Numbered from the stretch's first letter, positions 40,128 to 52,831 are shown. The stretch is DNA of 64,000 nt from Leuctra nigra (GCA_934045905.1 OW203768.1:11684316-11748315); one strand, 5' to 3'. Numbers and translations: made by a program. Notes: generated from the sequence alone by a model not told the origin.

Positions 40128-40480
40128 AAATGTGTATCCAGGATTCAATTTGGGGGGGGGGGGGGCATTACTAATATTTTGAATAATCCCAGTGGAACTT
40201 GACAACAGAGGATTCGGGGGGCAAAGCCCCCGAGAAAAATTTGGGTCAAGGTAAATTCGTTTAGGTTCAATTTTGAATCGCGGTGTATAGCTATTTTGGG
40301 GAATTATAAATTACAACATATAAAAAAATGGTCTCAGTTACATGCCCCGGAAATTTTTTGAAATTTTAACTCAATTCTATAACATTTTGGAACGTTTTTG
40401 ACAAGATCTGTCTATTTTTAAGTGCTTTTTCACATATTATTTTAAATGTGCTTATTTTCTTATGAAACTCTGATTTCGAC
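40128..40480. mobile_element. GGGCGTAT-type element, reverse copy, right end eroded
   Basis: Reverse complement of most of 3000-3320: GTGTATCCAGGATTCAATTT, poly(G) 40152-40165, ATTACTAATATTTTGAAT, TTGAATCGCGGTGTATAGC, and AATGTGCTTATTTTCTTA. The second terminal repeat is no longer recognisable. Confidence 0.7.
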
Positions 40481-40489
40481 TATATGACG

Positions 40490-41470
40490 ACTATCATTGG
40501 ATGATGCCATCAAATCTCTATCGAATACCATTTTTACTTTGTACACAAGTGTACATCAAGCAATTAAATCAGCCTTTTATTGTTACAATCATTGATCATA
40601 ATACTTACGGATTAATTTGGGCGAACATTGTGTAATTTTTATCACCTTCCTGGTGCAAAATGTGTGTATCTAATTTGACCAACCGATTTAGTCGCATCAT
40701 GGTGATAAATATAAATTAAACCGTAGAAGGTGAAAACTGCAGATTAATAAATACAACTTTTATTTAATTCATAACTGATGCGAGCATTATTCATGCTTTA
40801 TGTAATTTTCATCATAATTCACATTCTATCTTTCACTCTCTGCATTACATAATTCAATTACAATGCAGCAGAATTCATTAAAAACGCTATATTCTAATAA
40901 AGTCCATTTGAGTCTTGAAGCGAGTCAAATCTCATGTCTGCAATATATTATTATAACTCAAGACAATTCATTATTCATGACGTATCTCGAATCAGTTTGA
41001 CAATATTCTGCAGACTGCTGACCTATTTCTCTGACTCAGCTCCATCTTGGAAAACGAGGTCACATGGAAATTCACTTGTTTTTGTTGGATAAAAATGCCG
41101 CCACGAGTTGGTCTCTAAGTACAGTCCTTGATGGAAATAATATTGATTTAATACTGATTTAATGACGTACACTCGTAGCGGGTCCAGGTTCGATCCTTGT
41201 CGGTAATTTGTAGTTTTCTTGTCTGGAAAATGATGGAATGGTTCCACTATTGAGACACGCAAGGGATGAGGCAACTCTTTGGAGGTTACACAGTGCCATT
41301 TTGTAAGTCATGCTGGAAACTAATAAAGAAAATGTGTAATATTACTGTTACTTTTGTACAGAATTCAGCTTGTAATGGAGTATCAGCGAAAAGAGTTTTA
41401 AAAAAAGAATGAAAAATCGTGAATAGCAAAAGTAACAAAACTGTAGAGTTTATAATATGTCATAGCTGTG
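40490..41470. other. Non-coding; one B-box-like motif
   Basis: CAGGTTCGATCC at about 41187-41198 may mark a SINE fragment. Nothing else recognised. Confidence 0.35.
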
Positions 41471-41484
41471 GTCAGACCATATAT

Positions 41485-41645
41485 CTGTTCAGGGGTAGAA
41501 GGACGGAAGTCCATTTTCTCGATTTTGCGTTGCATATTAATGTAATCATGCTCTATCAATTGCCATTTTACAGTTGTATTGCAGTTTTTCAGCTCAGGTC
41601 AAGAATCATCAAATGGACTTTTGTCTTCTACCTCTGAGGTACAGA
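41485..41645. mobile_element. MITE family with CAGAGGTARAAGG ends, copy 3
   Basis: Left TTCAGGGGTAGAAGGACGGA + AGTCCATTTTCTCGA; right TCAAATGGACTTTTGTCTTC + TACCTCTGAGGTA. 160 bp. Confidence 0.65.
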
Positions 41646-41649
41646 CATT

Positions 41650-42940
41650 TTCCCTTTTACCTACCTTGAGTTCGGACATCCAAAATATCCTCTAAGCAAA
41701 ATTCACGAATAACCAAGGCCCCAATTCTTATGTCTTGACAAGGGCTGTTTCGTGCAAAATATGAACTATTCCATCATATGAATGGTCAGGTGGGTGGTTC
41801 TGAATATGTTAACGATGCTCTTGACTTTTACAGGTGTTTTGAATGAGTGAGCGGCATGGCGGTTATAAGGTGAGATAATGGCAGCTATTTCTGTGATTCA
41901 CGCTGGTTTATTGCCACATTATGACCTTCTTGATGACAGATGTGAAACGTACAGACGTCAGAGAAATATAAAACTATGAGGACTGGGGGATGGAAACCTT
42001 GTCTTTTAAAAATAGATGACATTTTACACAGCTTTAAATAATTTTCAAAGAAACACCATATTCAAACAAAGCATTTACAGTTGAGTCCTGTAAATTGGTA
42101 ACTTTTTAGCAATTGAAGTCCATTTTAAAAGATTATAAATCACATTCTTATTTTAAAAACATATTTCGGCGTCCCTAAATCCATTTCTTTGTGTCTAATT
42201 TGTCCAATCTTCTTTGAATTATCGTTTCAGAATTCTATCTAAAATTATTAATTTTAAAAATCCCCCCCCCCCCCCCAACAAATATTCTGTCAATTGAAAT
42301 TTGTATTGTACATTTTTGACAAAAGTTCTGTTTTTGTGATTTCTTAAACGTAATGTCAAATAGTGAATCTACATAAATTAGCAAAATTTCATTAAATTAA
42401 CGACCAAACAATTGTCAAACAAAACCCCTAAATCCAGTTCAGCCCACCACTCTACGTCCCACGCATCACTGTATTAATTAATATCAATGTTATTAATTCA
42501 CCATGAATAAATACTCCAGCTAAATCACATGGTATGCATCACTTTGTAATTATATCTTGTTTGATGATCATAAAGCAGTTATTAATTATGTAGTGAAGCT
42601 GTGGATGTATTGCCATAGGGATCTGGTGCATTGTGGTCTCAATGATATATTAATTTCACATTTATATGCATGTGCAGTGACAAATTGATTGTCAAAAGAA
42701 GGAATGACAATGAGGAAATGGGAAAAAGAAGAAACAAGAAGAAGAATGGAGAAAACAAACCGCGAGGGTGTAATAACAATTTCTCATTGGACCGAAATTA
42801 TTCAATTATTCATTTTCAATTTGAGCAACAAAGTAATAATGAAACTCGTTTAAAATTGAATAATATCGATATATTTCAGTTACGTTGTAAAATAAGAGAA
42901 TTTGGAAATACATGAAATTATCATTATTTTATGTAAACCT
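41650..42940. other. Non-coding stretch
   Basis: Poly(C) at 42262-42276 (15 nt). The Lys/Asn-rich open frame at 42670-42915 reflects base composition. No gene recognised. Confidence 0.4.
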
Positions 42941-42942
42941 AA

Positions 42943-43322
42943 CATAAAAAGTACTCCGTGTAAAAAAGGCGGCCAAGTCTCCTTCAACAAACCAAAAAAA
43001 TACAGAAATCTAAAGATTCAGAACTGAAAATTAATATAAAAAACGGGCCAAGTCAAAACTATTTAAAAAAGGAAAACAATTTACTTGAAGAATCGTGTAT
43101 ACTATATGAATATAATCTAGCCGTGTAGGGCATATATAAAATGTACCTACCTATATAGAGTAAAAAACAATGTGCCAAGTATTTTTTATTTTTTAAATAG
43201 TTTTGACTTAGCCCATTTTTTGATATCAGTACTCTACAGTGCTGAACTTTTAGATTTCTGTAAATATTATTTTGTTGAAGAAGTCTTGGCTGCCTTTTTT
43301 GTACGGAGTGTTTTTTATGGGG
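42943..43322. mobile_element. Long-TIR MITE (CATAAAAAACACT ends), copy 1
   Basis: Left CATAAAAAGTACTCCGTG; right GTACGGAGTGTTTTTTATGG + GGA. Inner arms also pair (GCCAAGTCAAAACTATTTAAAA / TTTTAAATAGTTTTGACTTAGC, given in part). 380 bp. Homologous to 52832-53230. Confidence 0.75.
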
Positions 43323-43344
43323 ATTCATTTAATATCACCTTTCT

Positions 43345-43790
43345 CTCGTGACAAATGGAATTCCTATACATGATTAACAGCATCCCCCAGATAGCCCCCC
43401 TCCCCTCTAGAACAGGTACCCCTACCCATCATCCCTCCTCCACATCATGTCACAAATAGAACCTTTTATGTATATTCCATCCCTCTTCTCTCCTGACAAA
43501 TGTAATTCCTGTACATGATCAACAGCTCCCCCAGATAACCCCCATCACCTGGACCATTAACCCCTACAAATGGAGCCTTTTATGTACATTCCATCTCTCT
43601 TCTCTCGTGACAAATAGAATTCCTGCACATGATTAACAGCATCCCCCAGATAACCCCCATCCCCTCTAGAACAGGTAACCCTACTCATCTTCCCTCCTCC
43701 ACATCTCGTCACAAATGGAGCCTTTTATGTATATTCCATCCCCCTTCTCTCGTGACAAATAGAATTCCTGTACATGATTAACTGCATCCC
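43345..43790 (+). repeat. Tandem array with alternating 145/114-bp units, built from the abundant MITE end
   Basis: ACAAAT/ACAAA follows CTCTCGTG at 43351, 43496, 43610 and 43755 (spacings 145, 114, 145), giving a 259-bp higher-order period. Each unit holds GAGCCTTTTATGTATATTCC + ATCCCTCTTCTCTCGTGAC, the right end of the abundant MITE, followed by GATTAACAGCATCCCCCAGA. Confidence 0.8.
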
Positions 43791-43819
43791 CCTATCATCT
43801 GGACCATTACCATATACCT

Positions 43820-43990
43820 ATCACCTGGACCATTAACCCCCACATCTCGCCGCGACTGTACCGAGACCCAGGTTCGATCCTCGGTATCTGGTTCACTGCA
43901 ACCTGGACCATTAACCCCTACATCTCGCCGCGACTGTACCGAGACCCAGGTTCGATCCTCGGTCTCTGGTTCACTGCAACTTGTGTTATT
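43820..43990 (+). repeat. Two tandem 78-bp units with B-box-like motifs
   Basis: TCTCGCCGCGACTGTACCGA starts at 43845 and again at 43923; both contain CCCAGGTTCGATCCTCGGT. The 26-codon periodicity makes a repetitive minus-strand open frame, which I regard as an artefact. A tRNA-like SINE origin is possible. Confidence 0.7.
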
Positions 43991-44227
43991 GATCCGGCTC
44001 GCTCCTACCACGGCCAACTGGGTTATGAGGTTCGACCCATATTCACATCGAGGAGGCGCTGGATTCCCTACCCGGGTCAACATGGGGTGACAAATAGCAG
44101 GTCCAAGTCAGTTCACATGAGTCGACCAAGTTGAAACGAAACTTTGCTGTATATTTTATGACCATCCATGTTTATATAAAAAAATATTGAACATGGACTT
44201 CCTCAACATATTTTTGGGGGATTTTTC

Positions 44228-44350
44228 TGTACCTCGAGCATAGGTTCGATGTCCATTTGAAGAAACACAGTCGTCCAATCATATTTGTAATAATGTGATA
44301 CGAGTCATATTGTAAGTAAATATTTCAATATACCTACAGCATTTCGTTTT
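44228..44350. mobile_element. Partial copy of the CAGAGGTARAAGG MITE family
   Basis: GTCCATTTGAAGAAACACAG, CGTCCAATCATATTTG, GTGATACGAGTCATATTGTA and TATTTCAATATACC match 36750-36860 in order. Confidence 0.45.
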
Positions 44351-44369
44351 GTCGAAAGTTCACTTTATA

Positions 44370-44495
44370 AAGTTCCTGAATGATTGAGCTTTGCTCCCAA
44401 GTGGACGTTTCACTACTTAAAAGCTGATAAAACTTATAATTACTCCAACAAATGGAGTCCTTTTTGTATATTATATTCCCCTTCTCTTCTTTATA
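44370..44495. mobile_element. Abundant MITE family copy
   Basis: Right end GGAGTCCTTTTTGTATATTA + TATTCCCCTTCTCTTC, preceded by AAGTGGACGTTTCACTACTT and AAAAGCTGATAAAACTT. Confidence 0.5.
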
Positions 44496-44499
44496 TAAG

Positions 44500-47285
44500 A
44501 TTGAAGTATCTACAAAATTTTAGGAATGTTACTTTATTACTTAATTTTTACACCTAGTATAATTTACTTACTACAAAATTTATTCTGATTTGTTTGATTT
44601 TTTAGGGAGTTTACTACTTCATTTTATATTTGTAGTAGAGATGAGTTTAAACTTATTAGAGCTAATCTCTTTATTTTTAGTTTTGGACATAAAACCATTT
44701 TGATTCAACAAGCTGAAACTGACACTAAAAACCAATTTCCAAAACATGTTCCCAAAAGTCAATGTTGATTCGATGTTAATAATGTCCACTAATTACAAAT
44801 CGATGAGATTCAGTGAACAACATGATGTTTTGGGGTCATCCCGCCGCCTGTCTGCCGCCCCCGCCCCCGCCCCCGATGTCGGCACACTTACCAGGTCAAC
44901 AGGGGATGAAATATCGCGAAGCAAATGGAGCCGGGATGCTGGGACACATAGATCAATGCGAGGTGTTCTGTTTGTTTTGCTGTTCTGACGTGAATGAAGT
45001 GTGGGCTACGTGAAAGCAATATGTTTCAATACAACACTTCGGTTTCTTTTCAAAGATGACAGAATGGGGATTGAAATCGAGTTATTCCATGGATAATGTT
45101 TATTTGTAGGACGAAAAACTGGAGTCTAAAATTCTTTTTGTAGGTGTCAGTTATTTTAGTCCGCAGTTTTTCGTTCTTTTCAAGTTTAGAGAGTTAATAA
45201 TTATATTTTTGGGGGGTAAATAAATATCAAAGTATTATATATTTTGAACGAATTCGTTAGTATATTATATAATTATTTTAGTAGAGCAAATTAGAAAGCA
45301 AAACGTCATATTTCTAAGGGGTATCTTAGCACTTTTCTTAGCAATTTTTCACTTTTTTAAGATGGAAGCTTTATTTCACATACCTACCGTGGGTATTCAT
45401 TTAAAATTTAAAGTGGTTTAAATTTGATAAACTAAACTGAAGAGATTTTGAGATTTCATGAAGTCTAACGTTTGTCTAACGTGTGATTTCATAGAAGATA
45501 TTTCACTGTTTACAGGCCCTAAGAGTAATGAGGTTGTTTTTGCAGATTCAAACTGACGCTTTTTTATGCCCTTGCCTTTGTGGTGAAGTGTTTACTACAT
45601 CGTAACTTGAGAATAAATGACCATCAACCCTTACAAGAAATTCTCTGTTGAAATTCACTTAGCCACAGGGACGAATAAGAAGGCACTGGTACAGGATGAG
45701 GTGATCAATAATGTATGCCAACTCTTGTTAGGGACAATGTGAAGAACATTGTTCGGTGGTTTTGGAATGTTCTTGTGGTCACCACAAAGGCAGTTACAAA
45801 CAGATGGTCCTAATGCCCGTGATACCCACTGTTTTATTAAAGAAAATTGTATTGTTCTACTGGTTCTAGAGTACAGTTTGTTTTTTATTTGCTTTGCGGT
45901 TTTCTAAATATGAAAAATGAAGTAATCTTGGAATTGTATTTTTTATAAAATGTTTATTTCTGACGGTTGTAAACCGAATTAAAGTAAAATATAGCATGTC
46001 AACTGTAGGAGAATAATTATATTTTATAATAATATATGTGCATCGAACTAACAGTAATATTTTATCGGTGCACATTTTATTCGCAAATATGCAATATCAA
46101 TAGAAATTGCATCCTGCATCCTACATACTACATCCTATAGTGACTATAATAACAATTACTTCCAGTTTACATCTGAATTTGGTTACCATCATTTTAACCC
46201 ATACGCCAGTGTACTGGCGTAGCGAAAATTTCTGAGAAATGTTCTTGACTTAAATTTTAGCTGCCCATTGAGAGAATTTTGTTATTTCGTTCCTTATAGT
46301 ACCCGTGACCCAATTACAATTAGTTGACCTATAAAAAGAACATTAATTATTAAAAAGGAAGAAATTACTGAGACTTATAATTTAACTTCTATTCTCATTT
46401 CTACCACTATATTTCATTTAATTACCCTGCATGCAATGTTTTGAAAACACTATACACAATCTGATTGAAATATATCATGCAATTTCAAACTGATTAGAAT
46501 AAAAACACACTTCATTCATGAAAAGTGTTAGCAATGCAGGACATGAATTCGGTAGTCTGGGGGTCAACATGAACTATAGAGCCAAGTTTCTATGGCAAGA
46601 AGCCAAACTTCCGTCTGGGCCATTGTGCTATAACATGATTAATTAGTCGATACATCAATTAACCCTAATTGTTCGACATGTCATTACAATTGAATGGGAA
46701 GTTGGGGGAGGGGGGAAGTTTACTGAACCGCACTTTACTTAATTGACTGATGGATAGTTGGGAAAATGTTGTAACGGGTTCAGGCATTAGCCTAATTAAG
46801 TGCGAGGATGTTTTCGGGAAATGTTGGTTAATCTTTTTCTATGGAATTTTTAGGCCATATTATATTTGGTGTAACCAAGCATTATTTTCTTTTTATTTCG
46901 GGCGTATTCGTTATGGTTGTGAAAAGAGCAAAAGCGTCAAGGAAATGTGAAAATGAAAATGTAGGAAAAATGTAATCGTAAATGGAGTGGTGAATACTGA
47001 ATATGTATACTTTTTCATTAGATTGAATAATTTCATTAAAAGGAAAATGAACTACGTTGGAGGTAAAATTAATAAATAACGAAATTATCTCTCAAGGGGC
47101 AGTCTTTCATTGCTCTGCTAAATTTTAAACAGTTTATTGATTGATTTTTTGTTGAACTTTTCTTTATTTAAACACGAACTATATTACCATGATTACCAAT
47201 GACATTTCTTGATTGACCATTTAACCATTGACCATTGACCATAAGCTAAACTAATCTTTTTAACAGAATATTGAAAAACAGGTCC
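44500..47285. other. Non-coding stretch
   Basis: 44835-44990 is GC-richer (CCGCCCCCGCCCCCGCCCCC) with short open frames lacking any domain. A hairpin ACGAAAAACTGGAGTCTAAA ... TTTTAGTCCGCAGTTTTTCG lies at 45112-45176. No gene recognised. Confidence 0.4.
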
Positions 47286-47290
47286 TTAAT

Positions 47291-47508
47291 GTACACCCAA
47301 CAAATCATAAAACGGTATTTGAAACAAACGGATTGGTTGCTGGTCAGGTTCCTTGACAATAATTCCTTGTTATTATCAATGAAATCAGAGCTCACCTACT
47401 AGACGTAGATGACTAGTAAGCATAGAATTCATCGGATGATGACATCACATTTTTTTTTCAGATAATCCATTTCTTTCAAATACCGTTTAATCATTTGTTA
47501 GAGTTTAC
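47291..47508. mobile_element. MITE of the GTACAC family, copy 3
   Basis: 34-nt TIRs: left GTACACCCAACAAATCATAA + AACGGTATTTGAAA; right TTTCAAATACCGTTTAATCA + TTTGTTAGAGTTTAC. Interior GGTTGCTGGTCAGGTTCCTT + GACAAT matches 24609-24634. 218 bp. Confidence 0.75.
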
Positions 47509-47559
47509 GATCTGAAAAAAAAATGTCATTAAATGTGTCCTACTCAAAGAAGAGGAAAA

Positions 47560-47712
47560 TAAATCGATACAAAAGGCTCATATTCACTGAGTTATTTATA
47601 AGAAGACAGATTAGTATAGTAGAACTATTCATTATTCGAGCTTCAAAGTTGACTTTCGTCAAGTTTATGCAACCCAAGAAATGAATCCCATTTATGTGTA
47701 TGCTCGTCGTGT
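47560..47712. mobile_element. Probable abundant MITE family copy (diverged)
   Basis: GATACAAAAGGCTCATATTC at the left and GAATCCCATTTATGTGTATG at the right, with TTCAAAGTTGACTTTCGTCA between. Confidence 0.35.
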
Positions 47713-47763
47713 AGATGCTACAATCCTGTCATGATGGCTGACACCTCGCTGTGATAAGTGTGT

Positions 47764-47779
47764 GGGGGGGGGGGGGGGG
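47764..47779. repeat. Poly(G), 16 nt
   Basis: Homopolymer tract. Confidence 0.9.
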
Positions 47780-48128
47780 CTCTCAAGATGAATAAAACTC
47801 CTGCCGTGTCCCCCCGAGGTGCAAACTCTCCTGGGACAACGTGCTTGCCTGGAGACAACCTTTGAGAGACACTAATTTACTGACTTTGAAGAAAGTAATT
47901 AGTGACAAACATGAAGGCAACATGTTGAACAGGCTGTGTTTTGTAAAGAGAAGAAGGAAGGGTTCTTGAAAGTAACATGCGATGGAGGCTTCAAGATTAA
48001 GTGTCAAATGACGTAATTAACTTACAACGGCGTCATTTGTGATGTTCTTGTCAAGGAGCTCGTTTTACAAAATGGTTTCCAGATTGTTTAGTGGGACATG
48101 TTAAAACGTTGTGCTTTTATTCAAAATT

Positions 48129-48328
48129 NNNNNNNNNNNNNNNNNNNNNNNNNNNNNNNNNNNNNNNNNNNNNNNNNNNNNNNNNNNNNNNNNNNNNNNN
48201 NNNNNNNNNNNNNNNNNNNNNNNNNNNNNNNNNNNNNNNNNNNNNNNNNNNNNNNNNNNNNNNNNNNNNNNNNNNNNNNNNNNNNNNNNNNNNNNNNNNN
48301 NNNNNNNNNNNNNNNNNNNNNNNNNNNN
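48129..48328. other. Assembly gap, 200 N
   Basis: Exactly 200 N, a typical placeholder, so the true missing length is uncertain. It lies 0.5 kb before a recent tandem array; collapse of repeats may have caused it. Open frames reported across it are meaningless. Confidence 1.
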
Positions 48329-48859
48329 AACCAAAGTTTCTCAAATATTTCTAAAAATAAACTACCTATAACTGATTTTAGGTCAAATAACATGTCCATG
48401 ATTTTTTCCTGTAGCTGTCTGGATTTTACGCATCAAAACTCCGTTAAGTCTTTCAGCGTCATTTGGTATTGGATTTCATATTTAACATGTCCTGGATTGT
48501 GCAACATGATGGTTAGTGTAGATTACGGTAAATCCAAGTCATAAGCACTGTAATTCAAATATGATGAAACACTGTTCGGACCTCCATTACTGTAACCGAA
48601 TTCGACAAAATAATGTTTCGCTGGCCATTGGACCATGATCATGTTATAACAACTGCATTTGCGTCAAAACATAACTGCCTGTCATTAGCTTTGATTGGAG
48701 GGCAGTAAAACATTACATTAGGTACACGCAGAATATGGCCAAAAATGTACTACATTCTTATTTAGGAAAGCATTTATTATCGAACTACAGTAAATTTCAT
48801 ACCATTACATTTTTTAGTTATCAGCTTGGGTTATTTTATGATTTTTATTGTTTACATGT

Positions 48860-49530
48860 TGCGGTATTTCTTGTCAAATACTAGTATTTAGCTTTTCTAG
48901 GCCATAGTAGGCTAAAATCAAGCCTAAAAGAATAACAGATCATTATTCAAAATGAAAAGAATTTCCTTCAAAACTTGAATATAAACATGTTTTGCGGTAT
49001 TTCTTGTCAAATACTTTTCTAGGACATAGTAGGCTAAAATCAAGCCTAAAAGAATAACAGATCATTATTCAAAATGAAAAGAATTTCCTTCAAAACTTGA
49101 ATATAAACATGTTTTGCGGTATTTCTTGTCAAATACTTTTCTAGGACATAGTAGGCTAAAATCAAGCCTATAAGAATAACAGATCATTATTCAAAATGAA
49201 AAGAATTTCCTTCAAAACTTGAATATAAACATGTTTTTTTAATATTGTTTACATGTTGCGATATTTCTTATCAAATACTTTTCTAGGACATAGTAGGCTA
49301 AAATCAAGCCTAAAAGAATAACAGATCATTATTCAAAATGAAAAGAATTCCCTTCAAAACTTGAATATAAACGTGTTTTTTAAATATTGTTTACATGTTG
49401 CGGTATTTCTTGTCAAATACTTTTCTAGGCCATAGTAGGCTAAAATCAAGCCTAAAAGAATAACAGATCATTATTCAAAATGAAAAGAATTTCCTTAAAA
49501 ACTTGAATATAAACATGTTTTTTTAATTAA
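48860..49530 (+). repeat. Five-unit minisatellite, 122-142 bp period
   Basis: GCGGTATTTC (GCGATATTTC in unit 4) starts units at 48861, 48994, 49116, 49258 and 49400. Units share TAGGCTAAAATCAAGCCTAA (itself a small palindrome), AACAGATCATTATTCAAAAT and ACTTGAATATAAACATG with only a few substitutions. Length differences come from a TTTAATATTGTTTACATGTT-type spacer and a CTAGTATTTAG insertion. Confidence 0.95.
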
Positions 49531-49539
49531 CGTTTTCAT

Positions 49540-52120
49540 GTTAATGTCTCCTTGCTCTATTTGCAAATTTTATTTTTATCCTCTCGAGGCTCAACAAAGA
49601 ACCCTCGCAATCATTTTTCATAGAATACTACGTCTGGGAAATATATTTAAGAACTACAAAGAAGGCAATTAGATATTAATGGAAGCGATTTCTCATCACG
49701 CTACTCGGTTTCGTTTCAGGCGAAGTGTATTGTTTGAGATATTCAAACACGCATGTGTTTTTATGTGCGTCACAAAAGCAGCTTTTGACAGACTGAAAGT
49801 GATCCCTTGCTATTAGCATCGAAACAAAAACATATTTTGTGAACAGTTCTTTAGTTTGTTTCGAATTATACCTGTCTATTGTATGACTTCTTTGTATTGT
49901 ATAGTTTTTTTAAAGGGGTTAGAAACAAAGCAACTTTTCATAACTTTTCATAATCTTCAGTTATGTCAAATTTGTTCAATATTATGAACAAACCTCAGAT
50001 CTATTATTGAAAATGTATTATTATTATGGTTTGTTTAGCTCATCAGTTATTGGCATTTCCATCAAAATTATTTGAGGATAGGTATTTAATTTAATTTTTT
50101 TAATGCGTTTTATTGCTTTCCCGTAAAAAAAACCTAGTCCAGAAAATTTCCACTGAAAATTGCTTCTGTACCTACTTCGAAGTTTTGCTCAAAATTTTGT
50201 AACGTCTCCCATTCTATTCATAACAGGTGTGTAATACTTAATTACTATGTCTGTTGTCTGTACTTAAAACTTTTAACTCGAAACATCTACTTTCCAGGTA
50301 AAACACACTTATTCTCTACTAAGACAATTCTTCAGCTTCCTAGTACGTATATTTACAATACTTTCCTTCTTTACATAATAGTACAATTTCGTGCTGCAAG
50401 TTTCCTTTAGGTCTCTAGACGTCCAATTATTATAATTGTCCCAGTTTGAACTCGCTCTATGAAATTATAATACAGCCAGCCAGACTGTTGGTAATCTAGT
50501 TGTGTACTCTATATAGACCAGTCACTGGTTTTTACATGCAAGATTCAAGAGTTGGTATTGAGAAAAAATAGAGGACTCTGACGCTAATGATGATAGAGAG
50601 AACAGAAGGAGGCTGGAGTCCTGTTTCTATTTGAGATGATATTAGTCTTCGTTTTAAATTTTTCTGTAATTTTTGTGTACCTGAAAGCTCTCCCATTGAA
50701 TAATTTCGTAATTCTTACGGGAGCATTTCAATTAGATTGTTTTTATAAAGAACTAAAATTTGTTTTGTACTTGAATTTTATTTCCAGAAAACTTATATTA
50801 TTCCATCATTATATTTTCCTAATGCTGATCTCACATCACATTTTACAACAATGAAATTGCCAACGCAACAATTTATCTCAAGTCCAGTCCACACTAGCAA
50901 CTTTTGGTTGATGACATTTGCTGTGCAGTGTCACATTATCCAAAATGTTGATCAACAAAAGTCTGAATTTTGCCACGAAAGAAAGGGGATACACATAAAT
51001 GGCCTCCACTTCTATGAGTATACGCTTTTATGCTGTCAAAAGTCCACATCAAAGTACGGTTCACCTGAATATTGTTGTTTTGTTACGAAATGGACTTTTG
51101 AGAACAAAGAAATCTCTCATATGGTACATGTCAATACAAGCTATAGTCTAGCTCCATTACCATGTGAAATAAATGAAAATAAATGTTGCAAGTCAAATAG
51201 TTTAGCCTATTGAACACAGAAGCATTGAACATAGAGGATGTCTTGTACAGAATAAGCTTCGAGTCTCTCGTAAGAGGTAATAATTTTCTCGAGATTTTCT
51301 CTCCCGTCTGAAAAGCAAAGCTGTAAACCGTCAAATAAACCCAGCTGGCAATGTGTAAAAACTAAACTCTTGTACGTGGCATCGCACATCACGTACTGAA
51401 AACCAACAAGAAACATGACCTACACAAATCTTCTGCACCATATCTGAAGCTAGAGCTGCGATCAACAGAACCGATAAAGCCGATAAATCTGATAAATCAA
51501 GAGTTGGCTCGTTAGCAATTCACACACATATTTCATCCCGTCTTCTGTTTGCTATCGATATTCCGAAATATGTTGGGTACGATATTGGCTTAACGCATGC
51601 GATCAAATTCTACAAACAAAACAGCAAACAAACAAAAGCTTATAATGAATCGAATTTATTTTTCGGGAACAGGTGTTTGAGGAAGCTTAATTTATAAAAG
51701 CAAACAATGGTCAAATGAATTTAACTTTAGGTTCTTCTAATAATAGAACAGAAATAAAATAATTAATTCGTTGGAGGGAGAACAGTAAGTAATTGCTAAG
51801 TAATAAGTTCTTCGATTTAAGCTTCGATACATTTTCTTTGAGAAAGTTGTTCTTTGTGATATTATTTTCTTTATTAATTTTTTGAGTTTACGAAAGTTCC
51901 CACGTTATTGAATTAGTAGTACTTGTAAGAAGAAGCATGAAAAAATCGAAAATTGACGAAAATGTAACTGCCATTATTTTAGAATTTAGCTCAGATCCCA
52001 CAATAATTTATAAGATGGCTCAGTAGGTAACTAACTGATTGAAGAGTGATACTTTGAAAAATTAGGACATTGAGATCTGTTTGCTGTCTGGGGGATGCGA
52101 AAGAGAATGAAGGGAAAATT
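49540..52120. other. Non-coding stretch
   Basis: 50980-51115 has diverged MITE-like words (GGGGATACACATAAATGGCC, GTCAAAAGTCCACATC, AAATGGACTTTTGAGAAC). The open frames at 50636-51213 show no domain. No gene recognised. Confidence 0.4.
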
Positions 52121-52124
52121 TAAT

Positions 52125-52296
52125 CTTGATCAAAAGGCTTCATCTTGGAATATATTTACTTTTTATCAGCTTTTTCACAAACTCATTCTAGGTGGAAAAT
52201 TCTCAACCATTCAGGATGTATACTTCATTAGACTTTTAAATATCCCAATAAAATGGAGCCATATTATGTAGATTATCCCCTTATCTCGTGTTACAG
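52125..52296. mobile_element. Abundant MITE family copy
   Basis: Left CAAAAGGCTTCATCTTGGAA; right GGAGCCATATTATGTAGATT + ATCCCCTTATCTCGTG. Confidence 0.55.
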
Positions 52297-52479
52297 ATCG
52301 TATATGCAATCAAGATTAATTACACATCGTTATTTTGCTTTAGAACTGAAATCCAAATGCAAATAATTATTCATTAATTGCGTCAATGTCACTCCACTTC
52401 CCCCAGGGCTGTTAGTATTTTACCTAGCGACAAAAACAGGATAAAATCAATGCCGTATCCACCTCTATACGACAATTCC

Positions 52480-52625
52480 TCGCAGTCTTGCTGACGCCTC
52501 GCTCCCATATATTACACTCCAATGCTTATCGAATCTCCCGCGCGTCGCTCTGGCACTTTTAATTGGTCGCTCTTCCCCCCGCCCCCTGACGTCATTAGCC
52601 TAATGAATCGAAGCGCTAAGTGAAA
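52480..52625. promoter_or_regulatory. GC-richer patch, possible enhancer or conserved non-coding element
   Basis: It includes CCCGCGCGTCGC, TTTTAATTGG, CCGCCCCCTGACGTCATTAG (CRE-like TGACGTCA at about 52586-52593) and TAATGAATCG. No open frame of note. Confidence 0.25.
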
Positions 52626-52831
52626 AGAGAGTGTTGAACAATAGATCCTGCAGGATAATAACTGTCCAGGACTGCGATGTCATTAAGCCGCTTCCTAGGG
52701 GATGAAACGGGGATAAAACGTGAGGAAAATACAAGCAAAATGAGACGATTTGTTCTAGTTTATATTTGAAAATTAGATTGTTCACAGTTTTATTTTTTTA
52801 ATGATCAAGAACAGGTCGAGGTATATCTATA

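Noticed and set aside
43778..44083. Repetitive 101-codon minus-strand protein
   Set aside because: It arises from the 78-bp tandem duplication, whose period is a multiple of three.
48091..48544. Open frames across the N run
   Set aside because: Assembly gap, no sequence.
48860..49530. CRISPR array
   Set aside because: The repeats are contiguous 122-142-bp units without unique spacers, in a eukaryotic genome.
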